Shown here: positions 12,749 to 20,880 of the stretch, piece after piece
How the letters are laid out: each line of letters begins with the position of its first letter
Numbering within the stretch: position 1 is the first letter of the stretch
Source of the DNA: Polytrichum commune
Taxonomy: Eukaryota; Streptophyta; Polytrichopsida; Polytrichales; Polytrichaceae
Direction of reading: 5' to 3'
NCBI GenBank assembly: GCA_950295325.1
Contig: OX485806.1
Span: 14,632,001 to 14,696,000, forward strand
DNA length: 64,000 nt
The notes under the pieces: generated by a model
Database searches by the model: none
What the model saw: only the letters and a program-made list of their open reading frames with translations
What the model was told of the DNA's origin: nothing
Translations under genes and position numbers: made by a program

Positions 12749-13177
12749 AATGCACTAAACCCACTTAAAGACTCTCATTTGCTAGAATCAAGGCAACACC
12801 TCTTCCATCAACCTCTTCATTGACATCATCTTCACCAACCCTAGGAACACTCAGCATAGAATTTATGAACAACCCAGGTCCCACACTTGGGGGTCCATCA
12901 CGTCCATTTACTCATCATCTTCCAACAGCCATGTGGGCAGCAGATTAGGAACCTGTATTTGATTGTGGCACAAGAACTAGAAACCAAGTTATGTTGCGTA
13001 CATACACATGTTGATGATGCAGAAGGTTGAAAAGAAGCAAGACATGGTGATCAAGACACACACACCTTCCGAGTTCCCCCACACATAGAGGGGGGCTAGG
13101 AGGAGGAGGAAAAGAAGCCTCCACAATAATCCATGGCGAACAGCCTGATGATGCATGGCCACCATCCCTGATTCCAT
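3665..13177 (-). CDS. SERK: SERK-type LRR receptor-like kinase, 13 exons, 640 aa
   Basis: This gene encodes a plasma-membrane co-receptor kinase of LRR-RLK subfamily II. Known SERKs (for example BAK1 and SERK1) pair with ligand-binding receptors in brassinosteroid, immune, peptide and developmental signalling and cross-phosphorylate them on Ser/Thr. The exons in coding order are 13066-13177, 10623-10755, 10018-10089, 9376-9519, 9111-9182, 8841-8912, 8345-8466, 7067-7207, 6096-6310, 5579-5705, 4486-4880, 4252-4347 and 3665-3886. Every intron has GT-AG ends and the phases are compatible throughout. The total of 1,923 nt is close to the usual SERK length of about 615-630 residues. The protein ends in the family tail [11 protein letters not shown]. 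The start is the first ATG ahead of the signal peptide; Met5 and Met8 are alternatives. Arabidopsis SERKs have 11 exons, so two introns look extra. No frameshift or premature stop was seen, so the gene looks functional. Which SERK subgroup it belongs to cannot be decided here. Confidence 0.95.
5150..5320 (+). mobile_element. Single-arm copy of the intron-3 foldback family (intron 10)
   Basis: It shares the CCCTCAATGAAC start, the GTTGTCCACAAAACAACCAA-like middle and the AAGGATAACTCTACTAGAG end with the arms of the element at 9555-9910. It lies wholly within the intron between exons 10 and 11. No target duplication was identified. Confidence 0.5.
5865..6050 (+). mobile_element. Single-arm copy of the intron-3 foldback family (intron 9)
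   Basis: It is a diverged relative of the copies at 5150-5320 and 9555-9910, recognised by ACCTCAATCAACC, CACTACCTCCAAGCATGCACC, AAAACAACCAACTAG and AAAGAATAACTCTATTG. It sits in the intron between exons 9 and 10. Confidence 0.45.
6430..6652. repeat. Dispersed repeat copy in SERK intron 8
   Basis: The segment around CTAGAATTGTGTCTATATTTTGAGCACA, GACTAGAAGCCGTGCCA and AGTGACCACATAAG recurs in diverged form at about 49225-49390 and partly at 48545-48600. It ends exactly where the Tourist-like MITE begins at 6653. The class of repeat is unknown. Confidence 0.5.
6656..7000. mobile_element. Tourist-like MITE in SERK intron 8
   Basis: This 345-bp element has inverted ends (GGCCCGTTTTACACAGGGTC and the mirrored GGACCCCATGTGAACTGGCCC) and is flanked on both sides by TTA (6653-6655 and 7001-7003). 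TTA/TAA target duplications are typical of PIF/Harbinger-derived Tourist MITEs. The inside contains inverted copies of GTCCCAAGTC-like words and no meaningful open frame. Confidence 0.75.
7067..7207 (-). CDS. SERK: SERK exon 8: transmembrane segment
   Basis: This exon encodes residues 243-289. A Ser/Thr/Gly lead-in is followed by a small-residue hydrophobic helix (about residues 252-274, [20 protein letters not shown] and on). It stops at WWRRRRP, a basic stop-transfer cluster. The cytosolic juxtamembrane part continues as [27 protein letters not shown] across the junction with exon 9. The acceptor is the AG at 7208-7209 rather than the nearer AAAAAG, because only that one keeps the frame. 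Confidence 0.95.
7326..7605. mobile_element. MITE with GGGTGGATTTACACT ends in SERK intron 7
   Basis: The ends are inverted (GGGTGGATTTACACTA and TAATGTGAACCCACCC) and flanked by TTG on the left and TTA on the right, an imperfect three-base duplication. A diverged copy of the body is found at about 52365-52660, sharing ACTCCAAAATCG, GGTTGAGAG and ATGTGG..TCACTTT.CCACCAA segments in the same order. Confidence 0.65.
7703..8137. mobile_element. Harbinger-like MITE in SERK intron 7, diverged
   Basis: It starts GGGCCACTTCACACTATGG after a TAA and ends near AGTGTAAAGTGGCCA. Inside it carries CCGGTTTTGTGTTAGACCCACCTC, the same landmark found in the 474-bp elements at 17054 and 26241, so it is a diverged relative. 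The right boundary is uncertain by a few bases. Confidence 0.6.
8345..8466 (-). CDS. SERK: SERK exon 7: C-cap and proline-rich linker
   Basis: This exon encodes residues 202-242. It starts with [16 protein letters not shown], the second cysteine pair that caps the LRR domain. A proline-rich linker follows, with runs of five prolines around residues 222-234 ([15 protein letters not shown]). Most SERKs have Ser-Pro-Pro motifs here, which give the region its name. In this protein the prolines are present but I see no SPP triplet. The intron on either side is in the expected place. The linker lies outside the cell, just before the membrane. Confidence 0.93.
8841..10755 (-). CDS. SERK: SERK exons 2-6: N-cap and leucine-rich repeats
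   Basis: Exon 2 (10623-10755, 133 nt) encodes the N-terminal cap from [13 protein letters not shown] to [17 protein letters not shown], with the paired cysteines of the LRRNT cap. Exon 3 (10018-10089), exon 4 (9376-9519), exon 5 (9111-9182) and exon 6 (8841-8912) are 72, 144, 72 and 72 nt. Each 72-nt unit is one 24-residue LRR, and exon 4 carries two. All these exons break codons at the same point of the repeat, which is the usual one-exon-per-LRR layout of this family. Exon 4 reads [18 protein letters not shown] and then [20 protein letters not shown]. Exon 6 ends in [11 protein letters not shown], the standard SERK exit from the LRRs. The ectodomain is the surface that contacts ligand-bound primary receptors. 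Confidence 0.95.
9555..9910. mobile_element. Foldback MITE filling SERK intron 3
   Basis: Two arms of about 170 bp face each other around position 9749. The right arm begins CCCTCAATGAACCGGAACAG and the left arm is its diverged reverse complement. Related single-arm copies lie in intron 10 (5150-5320) and intron 9 (5865-6050), sharing ACAACCAA and AAGGATAACTCTA-type segments. No protein is encoded. The pattern fits a non-autonomous foldback element family that has settled repeatedly in this gene's introns. Confidence 0.65.
11975..13018. repeat. Tandem array in SERK intron 1, about 270 bp x 4
   Basis: Four diverged head-to-tail copies start near 11975, 12246, 12523 and 12803. Each contains, in order, a CTCTTCATCAAC-type segment, a CCCTAGGAACACTGAG-like segment, CATCTTCCAACAGCCATNTGGGCAGCAGATT, CACAAGAACTAGAAACCAAGTTA, CATACACACATG, a GAT/ATC trinucleotide run of variable length, and CACTTGAAGACTCTCATTTGCTAG. 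The last copy stops just before exon 1. The array fills much of the 2.3-kb first intron. Confidence 0.85.
13066..13177 (-). CDS. SERK: SERK exon 1: signal peptide
   Basis: This exon gives 37 codons plus one base. A short polar, slightly basic stretch with His and Arg is followed by a hydrophobic core ([17 protein letters not shown]) and a small-residue cleavage region, GNSEG. This is a classic secretory signal peptide, as expected for a type I receptor kinase. The donor is GTGTGT at 13065. The leftover G joins GT from exon 2 to make Gly38, which matches the Glu-Gly-Asp-Ala start of the mature SERK ectodomain. The exon is placed from signal-peptide character and phase match rather than strong sequence identity, so it is less certain than the others. 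Confidence 0.82.
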
Positions 13178-14330
13178 CACCGTGAGAAGTACTCTCTTCC
13201 AGCTTCTGCTACAACCAATGTAGTAGTGTCCGCCCCATCCTCCTATACATCCTTCCTTCCTTGCTCCCTTGCTCCCTGGTTTCCTTGCATCCCAGCTCCC
13301 TTGCTTGCTTTACCCACTTGAAGGTGATGTTTGCTTCAATCGCATCTTCTTCTTCTTCTTCTTCTTCTATGGTCCAAATGCACAACACTACTGCTGATAT
13401 TGCTGTTTCTGTTCCTTTCTATTCCTGTTGTTGGTCATCATATGCCCGGCCATGGCCTCCGCTTCCTCATAACCCCAAACCCTACCTTCGCCTTCCCGGT
13501 TGCAGTGCTCCGTAATCCCCCAAAATACAGGCAACCCACCACACCAAACACCTGCTCAGACCCCCTTTGTGGCACTTAAAGACGACTACTTGGGAGCACC
13601 CTCCAACCAACACCATGCACTCCTCGCCTCGCCTCGCCCCGCCCCGCCCCGTTTAAAAACCCATCACCACCTTGCCCTGGACCTGGAGGTGTCCATGGGC
13701 TGAGGGGGTGGAGCTGAAACCACGAAGCATTTGGAATCCACGAGAAGTGCGACAGACCCCCAGAACCCAGTGAGTGAGGAATATTGAGTTTGCTGACTGA
13801 TAAGTTAACCCCACACCTCCCCTGTCCCCTCTCCCTTGCGCCTGCGGTTGGGTCCCCTCCCTCGCATGTGGAGCTTGGGAGTGCGATGGGCAGGCAGCGA
13901 GGTAGGTGGGTGGGCGAGGCTGGATGCTGCACGTTAGTGGTGACTACTGGGATGTTGGTGATGTTGAGGGTGGTGGGGTGAGAGGGAGCAGCGATGCTTG
14001 CGATGCGATGCGATGCGATGCGATGGTAGTGGTGCGGGGGAGGGCGCGGGTGGCGATGGCGGAGGAGGCAACGAGCAAATGAGCGAGGGAGCAGCAGGAG
14101 TAGTCTGATCAGCCATGGCGCAGCAGGCAGGCTGCCCTCCTGCCCAGGAACAAGAGCAAAAGGGGCAGGCCCCCCCAGGGGGCGCGGCCATAGGCCACCC
14201 ATCTTCGGCGGCCATGGGGGGCGCCGCGGTCATAGGTACCCATCTTCTGGGGGTGGGCCTGGACCGGCGGGGGGGAGGGGAGGGGGAGACTGATGTCCTG
14301 CTTTTGATTGAGAGTTGGAGTTGGTTCCAA
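13178..14330 (-). promoter_or_regulatory. Probable SERK 5' leader and promoter region
   Basis: This stretch lies directly upstream of the SERK start codon and is much richer in GC than the rest of the window. On the transcribed strand it is purine-rich near the gene: a GAA run (13344-13368) and GGGA-rich tracts at 13255-13310. Further up are GGGGC/GAGGC repeats at 13622-13651 beside an AT-rich GTTTTTAAAC that could serve as a TATA-like element, and five CGATG repeats at 14001-14025. Long open frames here (for example 13576-14202) are of biased composition, show no known domain, and are probably by-products of GC richness. Where transcription starts cannot be read from the sequence. Confidence 0.5.
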
Positions 14331-14339
14331 TGAACACGG

Positions 14340-14530
14340 AGATTTGGGGCAAAATCCTAGTTGTTTCCAAGTGCAACCGGTTACCCGTTATGATCTTTCA
14401 TTTTTTTTCCATTAATGTATGGTATATTCTATAGATTCCTCTATAATGATTGGTGGTTTTCTGAGGACTTGAACTTCAACTGGTAATTTTGCAAACTTAA
14501 TTGGTTCGTCTATAACTAGCAGTTGGTTTC
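14340..14530 (+). repeat. Dispersed ACCGGTT-family repeat (R family), copy a
   Basis: In this orientation the landmarks in order are ATCCTAGT.TTTCCAAGT, AACCGGTTAC, a TGATCTTT-type word, TATATTCTATAGATTCCTCTA, GACTTGAACTTCAACTGG and a final CTATAACTAG. Further copies lie at 14697-14845, 16050-16204 and 20880-21185 on the plus strand, and at 26035-26210, 26215-26870, 28140-28345, 58005-58195 and 59083-59272 on the minus strand. No protein or inverted ends are evident, so the class is unknown. Confidence 0.6.
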
Positions 14531-16206
14531 TACTCACCCATGCCCTGATCACAACAAATTTTCTGTTATGTCCAGTTTCAGCTATGAAGTTGTTGAGGTT
14601 ATGTTGAGGAATAGATGTTGGCCCCACTGTTTTTCACACTATTACAGTTGGAGATGCTGGTGGATGTTGTTGGAATTGGCCGGTGTGATGCGCCCCTCGT
14701 TGGGTCAAAAGTTGACTTCTTTTGGATCTTCACTTTTTATAGTATATTCCATCGATTCCTCTACTCATCGCCGGTGGTCTAAAGTCTTGAATTTGAATTG
14801 GTGATGTCTCAAACTCATTGGTCAATCTGTAACTAGTAGTCGGATATCCCATCCATAGGAACTTGGTTGTGAGGTGAAAGGGGTTTAGTTTAAACTTGTT
14901 GTATTCCATAAGGTCATGGATATTCTAATTGGATTCCACAACAATCTTCAACATCAACCTTTGTTCACTTTTTTCATTTCTAGGTATCACATGGTCATAC
15001 TACTCTAGATGTATGATACCGGCTCCATGAGAACCAAGGATCTTGCCCCCGTTTTCATGTTGAATTCATTAATTGCTAGGAATGAAGAGTTATAGAGAGT
15101 TTATCACTACATTGTATAAGGCATCAACATAACTCATCACAAGGGTGTCGCACCCCTAATGCCAAGATTTTGGGAAGAAATATTCTCCCTTTATGTTGAG
15201 CCACCCTTGCAAAATGACACAACTAGGCATGTGCATTGTTCTTTTCACAAATATGACCCAACAGCTAGGCCTAATACCGCGATATTAAATTCAAAATGTA
15301 TTGACATATAGAACATGATGTAGTGAAAGTGTCAACCGAGTCCCACATGTGCCAGAACATCCGTTTACATAGGTTAATGTTGGGTGTATCTATGGTTTAA
15401 TGCTCTCAATATGGTTTATATAGGGAATCTCAATCAACATAAAGGCCCAATATATAAGCATGCCACCTATCCCCCCCCCCTCTTCACGAAAGGGTACATA
15501 GAAGGTAGATTTAGTAATCTTATGGATATTAAGCGTTGCTTATTATTTGGAACTATGCTATGCTATAATGTTTCGCCACAATTTTACTTTTTACCAACAA
15601 AGGTCAAATACGTTGTTCGGACATCATGCAACATAACCAACTCAACCTAATAAAATATTTATATTCTAAATAGAAAAGTTATAGTATTGTGTAACTCCAC
15701 CTAAAAGTAAGTGATATTAAAGAACTCAAATGGTGTAGTTGCATGTACCCGAACCGGCAAAGCCCGCCGATTGCATTGAAGTGAATCTAAGCCCATTAGA
15801 CTATGGTATGTGGTCTTATTGTGGGCCCTTCTAACTCCACATTCTCGTTCTCATTCTCACATCCAAGTTGTTTTTGTTGAACGGAACGTTGATGTGTGGT
15901 GTGGCGTTGGTGCAATGAATGTAAAAAGAAACCCCGACATTACTTTACTTTATTTTATTATGGTGCAATGGAGGGGGAGAAGTGATGTTTGGGATGGCGA
16001 TAATGCAAGGGTGGCAATGGAGGAGGATTGAAGGGGACCGTGACCCGGGGAGGATTTTGAGCATAACTAGTCGAGATCCTAGTTTTCCCAAATCCATTTG
16101 GTTGCATGTTGACATCTTTTGGGTGTTCTTCATTAATTCAAGGAATATTCTATAAATCCCTCTCAAATGGTCGGTGATTTTCCTCAAGTTTTCAACTTCA
16201 ACTACA

Positions 16207-16470
16207 CTAAATAAGATATTATATCTAATGTTGTTACCACCATACCCTACTCAACACTAATTTTCAATCTTTTTTAATAATTAGTGTTAGAAGATATGCT
16301 GAAATTCTCCTTTTATCATTGTTAATTTTTTTTCACATTCTTACTAACACTAGATTCAAATATGTAACTTCCACATATTACCATAGTTGATATTTAGTGT
16401 TTGAGTTTACATTTAATGTTACTTACTTTCATAGTGTTATTGACATTTAGTGTATGTGTTCGTATTTAGT
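16207..16470. mobile_element. Second copy of the CTAAATAAGATA MITE, right end missing
   Basis: It lines up with the element at 1001-1315 along most of its length but ends at TATTTAGTGTAGG instead of the mirrored terminus. It abuts a dispersed ACCGGTT-type repeat copy at 16050-16204, so it may have landed inside that repeat. Confidence 0.6.
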
Positions 16471-17053
16471 GTAGGTCATGGGAACACAGTAGGCATCAAT
16501 ATCATGGGAATGATAGGAAGAGGGGGCGAAGGTCCTAGGTGTTTAAGGACGTGAGTATGGCGTCCATCTTTTGAGGGTTGGGCTTGGCTCCAGCCCATGG
16601 CTAGACGTCTTGCTCTTTGAGCATGTAAAGTGAAGCTACCGTAGAGGGCTCTCTATTCCAAAATAACAATGATTAATTTTGACACATGTCAAGCTCACAC
16701 TTGCCATGACCCACTTGTATCCCATGTGGAAACTCTATTGCAGCACATGTGAAGATGAAATAGGGAGCTTTCTACGGTAACAAGAACATGTATCGTTCGT
16801 TTTGATTGGGTTCGTTTTGACTAACCCAACACATGCACCCGACTTTCTAACTCCAAATGGCAAACAACACATAATCAACATGTATCCCTTCTCGTCTTTG
16901 GCCAATGCATCGCACATGTTATCATTTCCGAGTTTTCAAATAGAAGTTGAGAAGCACAAAATCATGGAAGGTCGAACTAAAATTTTCTGTGCTCCAAAAA
17001 CGATCACATAGCTCCGTTCACTTATGTGTAACAATTGAACATATAACGGTTAA

Positions 17054-17527
17054 GGGCTGCTCCACACACGAGCCATGACCATGAAATTGTGAGAGCCCAA
17101 AAGAAAGTGTCCGAAGGCCATCCCAAGACACCTCCAAAATCATGTCGTGCGGTCACGGATCCTCAAGTGTAGTGTGAAGTCATAAGTGATGAAATTTCTA
17201 TTCACGCGGGTCCTCACACACGATGAAATAAAAGAAATCAACGGTGTGAGCATTCGGAATGCAATGGTCTTCCGCCGGTTTTGTGTTAGGCCTACCTCCA
17301 AGAAATGGTTTTTGAAACTAATCCAAGTGACCATGAAACATGATCCATTCGATGCCATGCATGAATCCGTGTAGACTCGACATCCATCTTGCATTCACAA
17401 CTCCGTCGGCCCCTCAAGCGTAGTGTGAAGTAGGGAACTTGGACCGGCCGGCTCCGCGTTTTCCACCAATGAGAGTGCTTGAATTGGAACGGCCATGGGC
17501 TCTCAGTCTCGTGTGTTAAAGTGGCCC
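17054..17527 (+). mobile_element. 474-bp Harbinger-like MITE, TAA target duplication
   Basis: It is flanked by TAA at 17051-17053 and 17528-17530. The ends are GGGCTGCTCCACACACGAG and the mirrored CTCGTGTGTTAAAGTGGCCC. It shares its whole body with the copy at 26241-26714, which is also 474 bp, and with the inverted copy at 54864-55362. The three-base TAA duplication and short inverted ends fit the PIF/Harbinger (Tourist) group. It encodes no transposase. Confidence 0.8.
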
Positions 17528-17977
17528 TAAGATATTACGAGCACATAAATCCCATCACACTACACCACACAGTCTTTCCGAAGTCCACCGTGACGGATCT
17601 CCGTATTTTAGTGCTACGAGCGTTTGTAGGACGCCTCCCGCGGGCAGCGTTCATGCTCGGGCAGCCCGTTCCTGTCCTCCCGTCCCGACCCGTCCTCCCG
17701 TCATGACCCGTCTTACCTGCCCGAATTGGCCTTCCTGCCCGTGTCCTCCGTCTTGCCCGACGCGGCTTTCCGCCTGTCCAGCTGTCCACACGTCTGTCCA
17801 TCTGTCATATCCGTCTCCACCACTACCCCACACCGAACCCGAGCTCCGTCATTCTTCCTTGCTCACGCCACTAGACAGCTCCGAAGCGAGTGAGGAAGTT
17901 GGGGAAAGGTTGTTGCATTGCTAGTTTAGGGTTTGGAAGAGTTGTAACTTTGATTGATGTTGTCTTAGTCGCCCGCC

Positions 17978-18432
17978 ATGGAGGTGGACATTGTGGATCT
18001 GGGAGGGAAATGTGTCTCTTTCGAAAAAGGGTTTGATTTTGTAATAGAGAAGGCCACGGAAGATGTACAGGACGGACAGGGTTTAGTTTCAGATCTATAA
18101 ATTCTTCTGTCATTCTTCTGTTATTTTTCCTTGCTCACGCCACTGGACAGCTTCGGAGCGAGTGAGGAAGCTGGGAAAAGGCTGTTGCATTGCTAGTTTA
18201 GGATTTGGAAGAGTTGTAACTTTGATCGACGTTGTCCTAGTCGATCGCCATGGAGGTGGACATTGTGAATCTGGGAGGGAAATGTGTCTCTTTCGAAGAA
18301 GGATTTGATTTTGTCATACAGGACGCCCCGGAAGATCTACAGGACGGATATGGTTTAGTTTCAGATCTAGAAATTCCTGCACGTACAATCGTCCACAATG
18401 ACACCAATACGTGCTTGAAAGCTGGTGCATAA
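17978..18432 (+). repeat. Duplicated 272-bp module with mini-ORFs, left arm of the element
   Basis: Two tandem modules each carry an ATG (17978 and 18250) followed by a related peptide beginning MEVDIVDLGGKCVSFE or MEVDIVNLGGKCVSFE. The outer copy stops after 40 codons at GATCTATAA. The inner copy has CTAGAA there instead and runs on, 60 codons in all, into the core. I do not recognise the peptide. The same pair is mirrored in the right arm. Confidence 0.7.
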
Positions 18433-19281
18433 GAAAGGTTTAGGGTGCGGGATGTAACTCTTGAAAATATGCGGACGAGGTTGCAGATCCCACCCCTTGG
18501 GCCCTTTGACAGGACAAACATTTCTTGGGAGGAGAAAATCAACCAAGGACGGGGTAGGATGAACCCTAGATGCTAGGACAGTGAAAAAATAAAATAGTAC
18601 AAAGACACCTCTTGTTCCACCTTTAGTTGTCCAGTTGTTTCTACAGCCTCTGACTCTGATACAAGCTGTCCTAAAAATCTCACAGGGCAACCACTCCCAA
18701 TAGGACAGACAAAGCAGAGGAGGGCAAGTAGATTGCAAGCCAGTCTAACATCTAAGCGAGGATGCCAATGCAATTTTGTGGCGAAGCAACTGTATATGGA
18801 CAACACTTTATGTAAAATTCAGTACCATAAAATTAACCATTTCAACAAGGTTGGACAAGCCTGTCATAGGAATTTAGATTATGTTAGGACAACACTGAAA
18901 ACAATGGATGTTGCATAGATTGATATATGACATTGATAGGATACATTACAATGTTACTAAATTCAATGAGGAAGGCATAAAGTATTTCCAGGACACCAAT
19001 GTTGTACATGTCCTGTCATATTTTACTAAATTGCTTATTTTCTGAAAATTCCTAATTGCCGAAGTTTCACTTACATTCAAAATTCAACAAACAATGACAC
19101 TTTATTGAAAATGGATAGGAGCCAATGTATCAATACTCATGTGTCCGAAGTGGACATGTAATGGTTCTCACCTATCATAAATGTGTCCTATTATGATTCA
19201 ACATTACATTGATTCTACCTTGTCTTATTGTAACATCCCACACTATTATTCTAAAAAATAGCACTAAACTCCACAACGTTA

Positions 19282-19656
19282 TCAACGATTGCATTGCACT
19301 CGCCTTTCACCACCAAAATTTGTGTCCTTTGACGCGTCCAACCACATGACACGAAGATCATCCTCTTTGTCCAGAGCCAACATATCCAAGCAGACATTCC
19401 AGAAACAAGCTCTCATCCAGGACGAGGCTTTAGCCTGCATGGCCTCAAACCCATTACATGTCCTCATAACTTCCAGATCGGAAACTAGCAGGTACAATCG
19501 CCTGTCCTCATAATCGTCCGTCCTGGCAGGAATTTCTAGATCTGAAACTAAACCATATTCGTCCTGTAGATCTTCCGGGGCGTCCTGTATGACAAAATCA
19601 AATCCTTCTTCGAAAGAGACACATTTCCCTCCCAGATTCACAATGTCCACCTCCAT
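19282..19656 (-). CDS. Unrecognised 124-aa ORF within the Mutator-like element
   Basis: The ATG is at 19656, inside the right arm, and is the mirror of the inner ATG in the left arm. The frame leaves the arm at about 19526 and continues 81 codons into the core. The peptide is acidic at first (GKCVSFEEGFDFVIQDAPED), then has a Cys/Trp-bearing stretch (SSWMRACFWNVCLDMLALDKEDD). I see no transposase, zinc-finger or FAR1 signature that I could defend. It may be a remnant exon of a parent element, a captured gene fragment, or a chance frame. No neighbour suggests a role. Confidence 0.3.
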   Translation of the reverse strand: MEVDIVNLGGKCVSFEEGFDFVIQDAPEDLQDEYGLVSDLEIPARTDDYEDRRLYLLVSDLEVMRTCNGFEAMQAKASSWMRACFWNVCLDMLALDKEDDLRVMWLDASKDTNFGGERRVQCNR

Positions 19657-20499
19657 GGCGATCGACTAGGACAACGTCGATCAAAGTTACAACTCTTCCA
19701 AATCCTAAACTAGCAATGCAACAGCCTTTCCCCAGCTTCCTCACTCGCTCCGAAGCTGTCCAGTGGCGTGAGCAAGGAAAAATAACAGAAGAATGACAGA
19801 AGAATTTATAGATCTGAAACTAAACCCTGTCCGTCCTGTACATCTTCCGTGGCCTTCTCTATTACAAAATCAAACCCTTTTTCGAAAGAGACACATTTCC
19901 CTCCCAGATCCACAATGTCCACCTCCATGGCGGGCGACTAAGACAACATCAATCAAAGTTACAACTCTTCCAAACCCTAAACTAGCAATGCAACAACCTT
20001 TCCCCAACTTCCTCACTCGCTTCGGAGCTGTCTAGTGGCGTGAGCAAGGAAGAATGACAGAGCTCGGGTTCGGTGTGGGGTAGTGGTGGAGACGGATATG
20101 ACAGATGGACAGACGTGTGGACAGCTGGACAGGCGGAAAGCCGCGTCGGGCAAGACGGAGGACACGGGCAGGAAGGCCAATTCGGGCAGGTAAGACGGGT
20201 CATGACGGGAGGACGGGTCGGGACGGGAGGACAGGAACGGGCTGCCCGAGCATGAACGCTGCCCGCGGGAGGCGTCCTACAAACGCTCGTAGCACTAAAA
20301 TACGGAGATCCCACCGTGACCTTCTATATACCAACCTTCTAGTGGACCACCATTCAAATACAAATGATTCAACTCAAAAGAGCGACCAGACTACATGAGG
20401 CCCACAATATATATATATACCTTCATTTGCCAAGCTTCCGGATGCTCCTTCCGTAGTCAAATCCGCTTTTAAAAGGCCATTCCCACATATAGATAGATA

Positions 20500-20880
20500 G
20501 ATAGACTGCGTTTTCACTTCCCGACAGTATTGGTGGGACCCGCCTAGGGGCGCAGAATTTTCAGCCCGGGCAGCTCAGCTCATCTGGGCTGGCCCGGGGG
20601 ACTCCAGGCGCCATTGGGCTGAAAGCTGACACACCGAAAGGGGTGGTGGGCCCCGTGGGCCATCGAGCGCGGGTGACGTCATCACGGGCCGGGTGTGTCA
20701 GGTTTGAATGGCGCTGGACCCGGGGCCAAGAAGTCTCCCTGTAGCGTCTCCCTTTATCATCATGGTGCTTGTTGGGCTTCCTGGATTCGAGAGGATTGAA
20801 GGGGGGGGGGGGGGGGGGGGGGCGGGCCCCACGCGGACCACTCCAGGGTCCGGGGAGATTGTGGGGCTGGCTTACTTTTA
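20500..20880. other. GC-rich patch with a TGACGTCA site and a 22-G run
   Basis: Just right of the Mutator-like element the sequence becomes strongly GC-rich. It contains inverted words (CAGCCCGGGCAG with CTGGGCTGGCCCGGG), a perfect TGACGTCA palindrome at 20674-20681, which is a classical bZIP binding motif, and an uninterrupted run of 22 G at 20801-20822. A dispersed R-family copy follows. No gene begins downstream, so any promoter role is unproven. Confidence 0.4.

Larger units (their letters stand above)
14331..17050. other. Non-genic stretch upstream of SERK
   Basis: No host gene is recognisable. The stretch holds dispersed ACCGGTT-family copies at 14340-14530, 14697-14845 and 16050-16204, a MITE at 16207-16470, and a diverged copy of the GTGTCAC/TTACACA MITE family around 15545-15715. 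The rest is AT-rich sequence without visible structure. Confidence 0.55.
17595..20311. mobile_element. Non-autonomous Mutator-like element with 786-bp arms
   Basis: This 2,717-bp element starts GGATCTCCGTATTTTAGTGC and ends with the mirror image. It is flanked by the direct repeat CACCGTGAC (17586-17594 and 20312-20320), or a ten-base version if one more C is counted. Left arm 17595-18380 and right arm 19526-20311 are equal in length and differ at only a few bases by eye, so insertion is recent. A 9-10 bp duplication with long inverted ends is the mark of Mutator-like elements (TIR-MULEs). Each arm has a GC-rich outer part full of CCCGTCCTCCCGTC-like words and then two tandem copies of a module of about 272 bp. 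The core (18381-19525) encodes no recognisable transposase, so movement would need an enzyme supplied elsewhere. Confidence 0.88.

Noticed and set aside
13576-14233. Long open frames on the minus strand upstream of SERK (up to 208 codons)
   Set aside because: They lie in GC-rich, low-stop sequence, have biased Pro/Ser/His/Arg composition and no known domain. They overlap the region expected to be the SERK leader and promoter.
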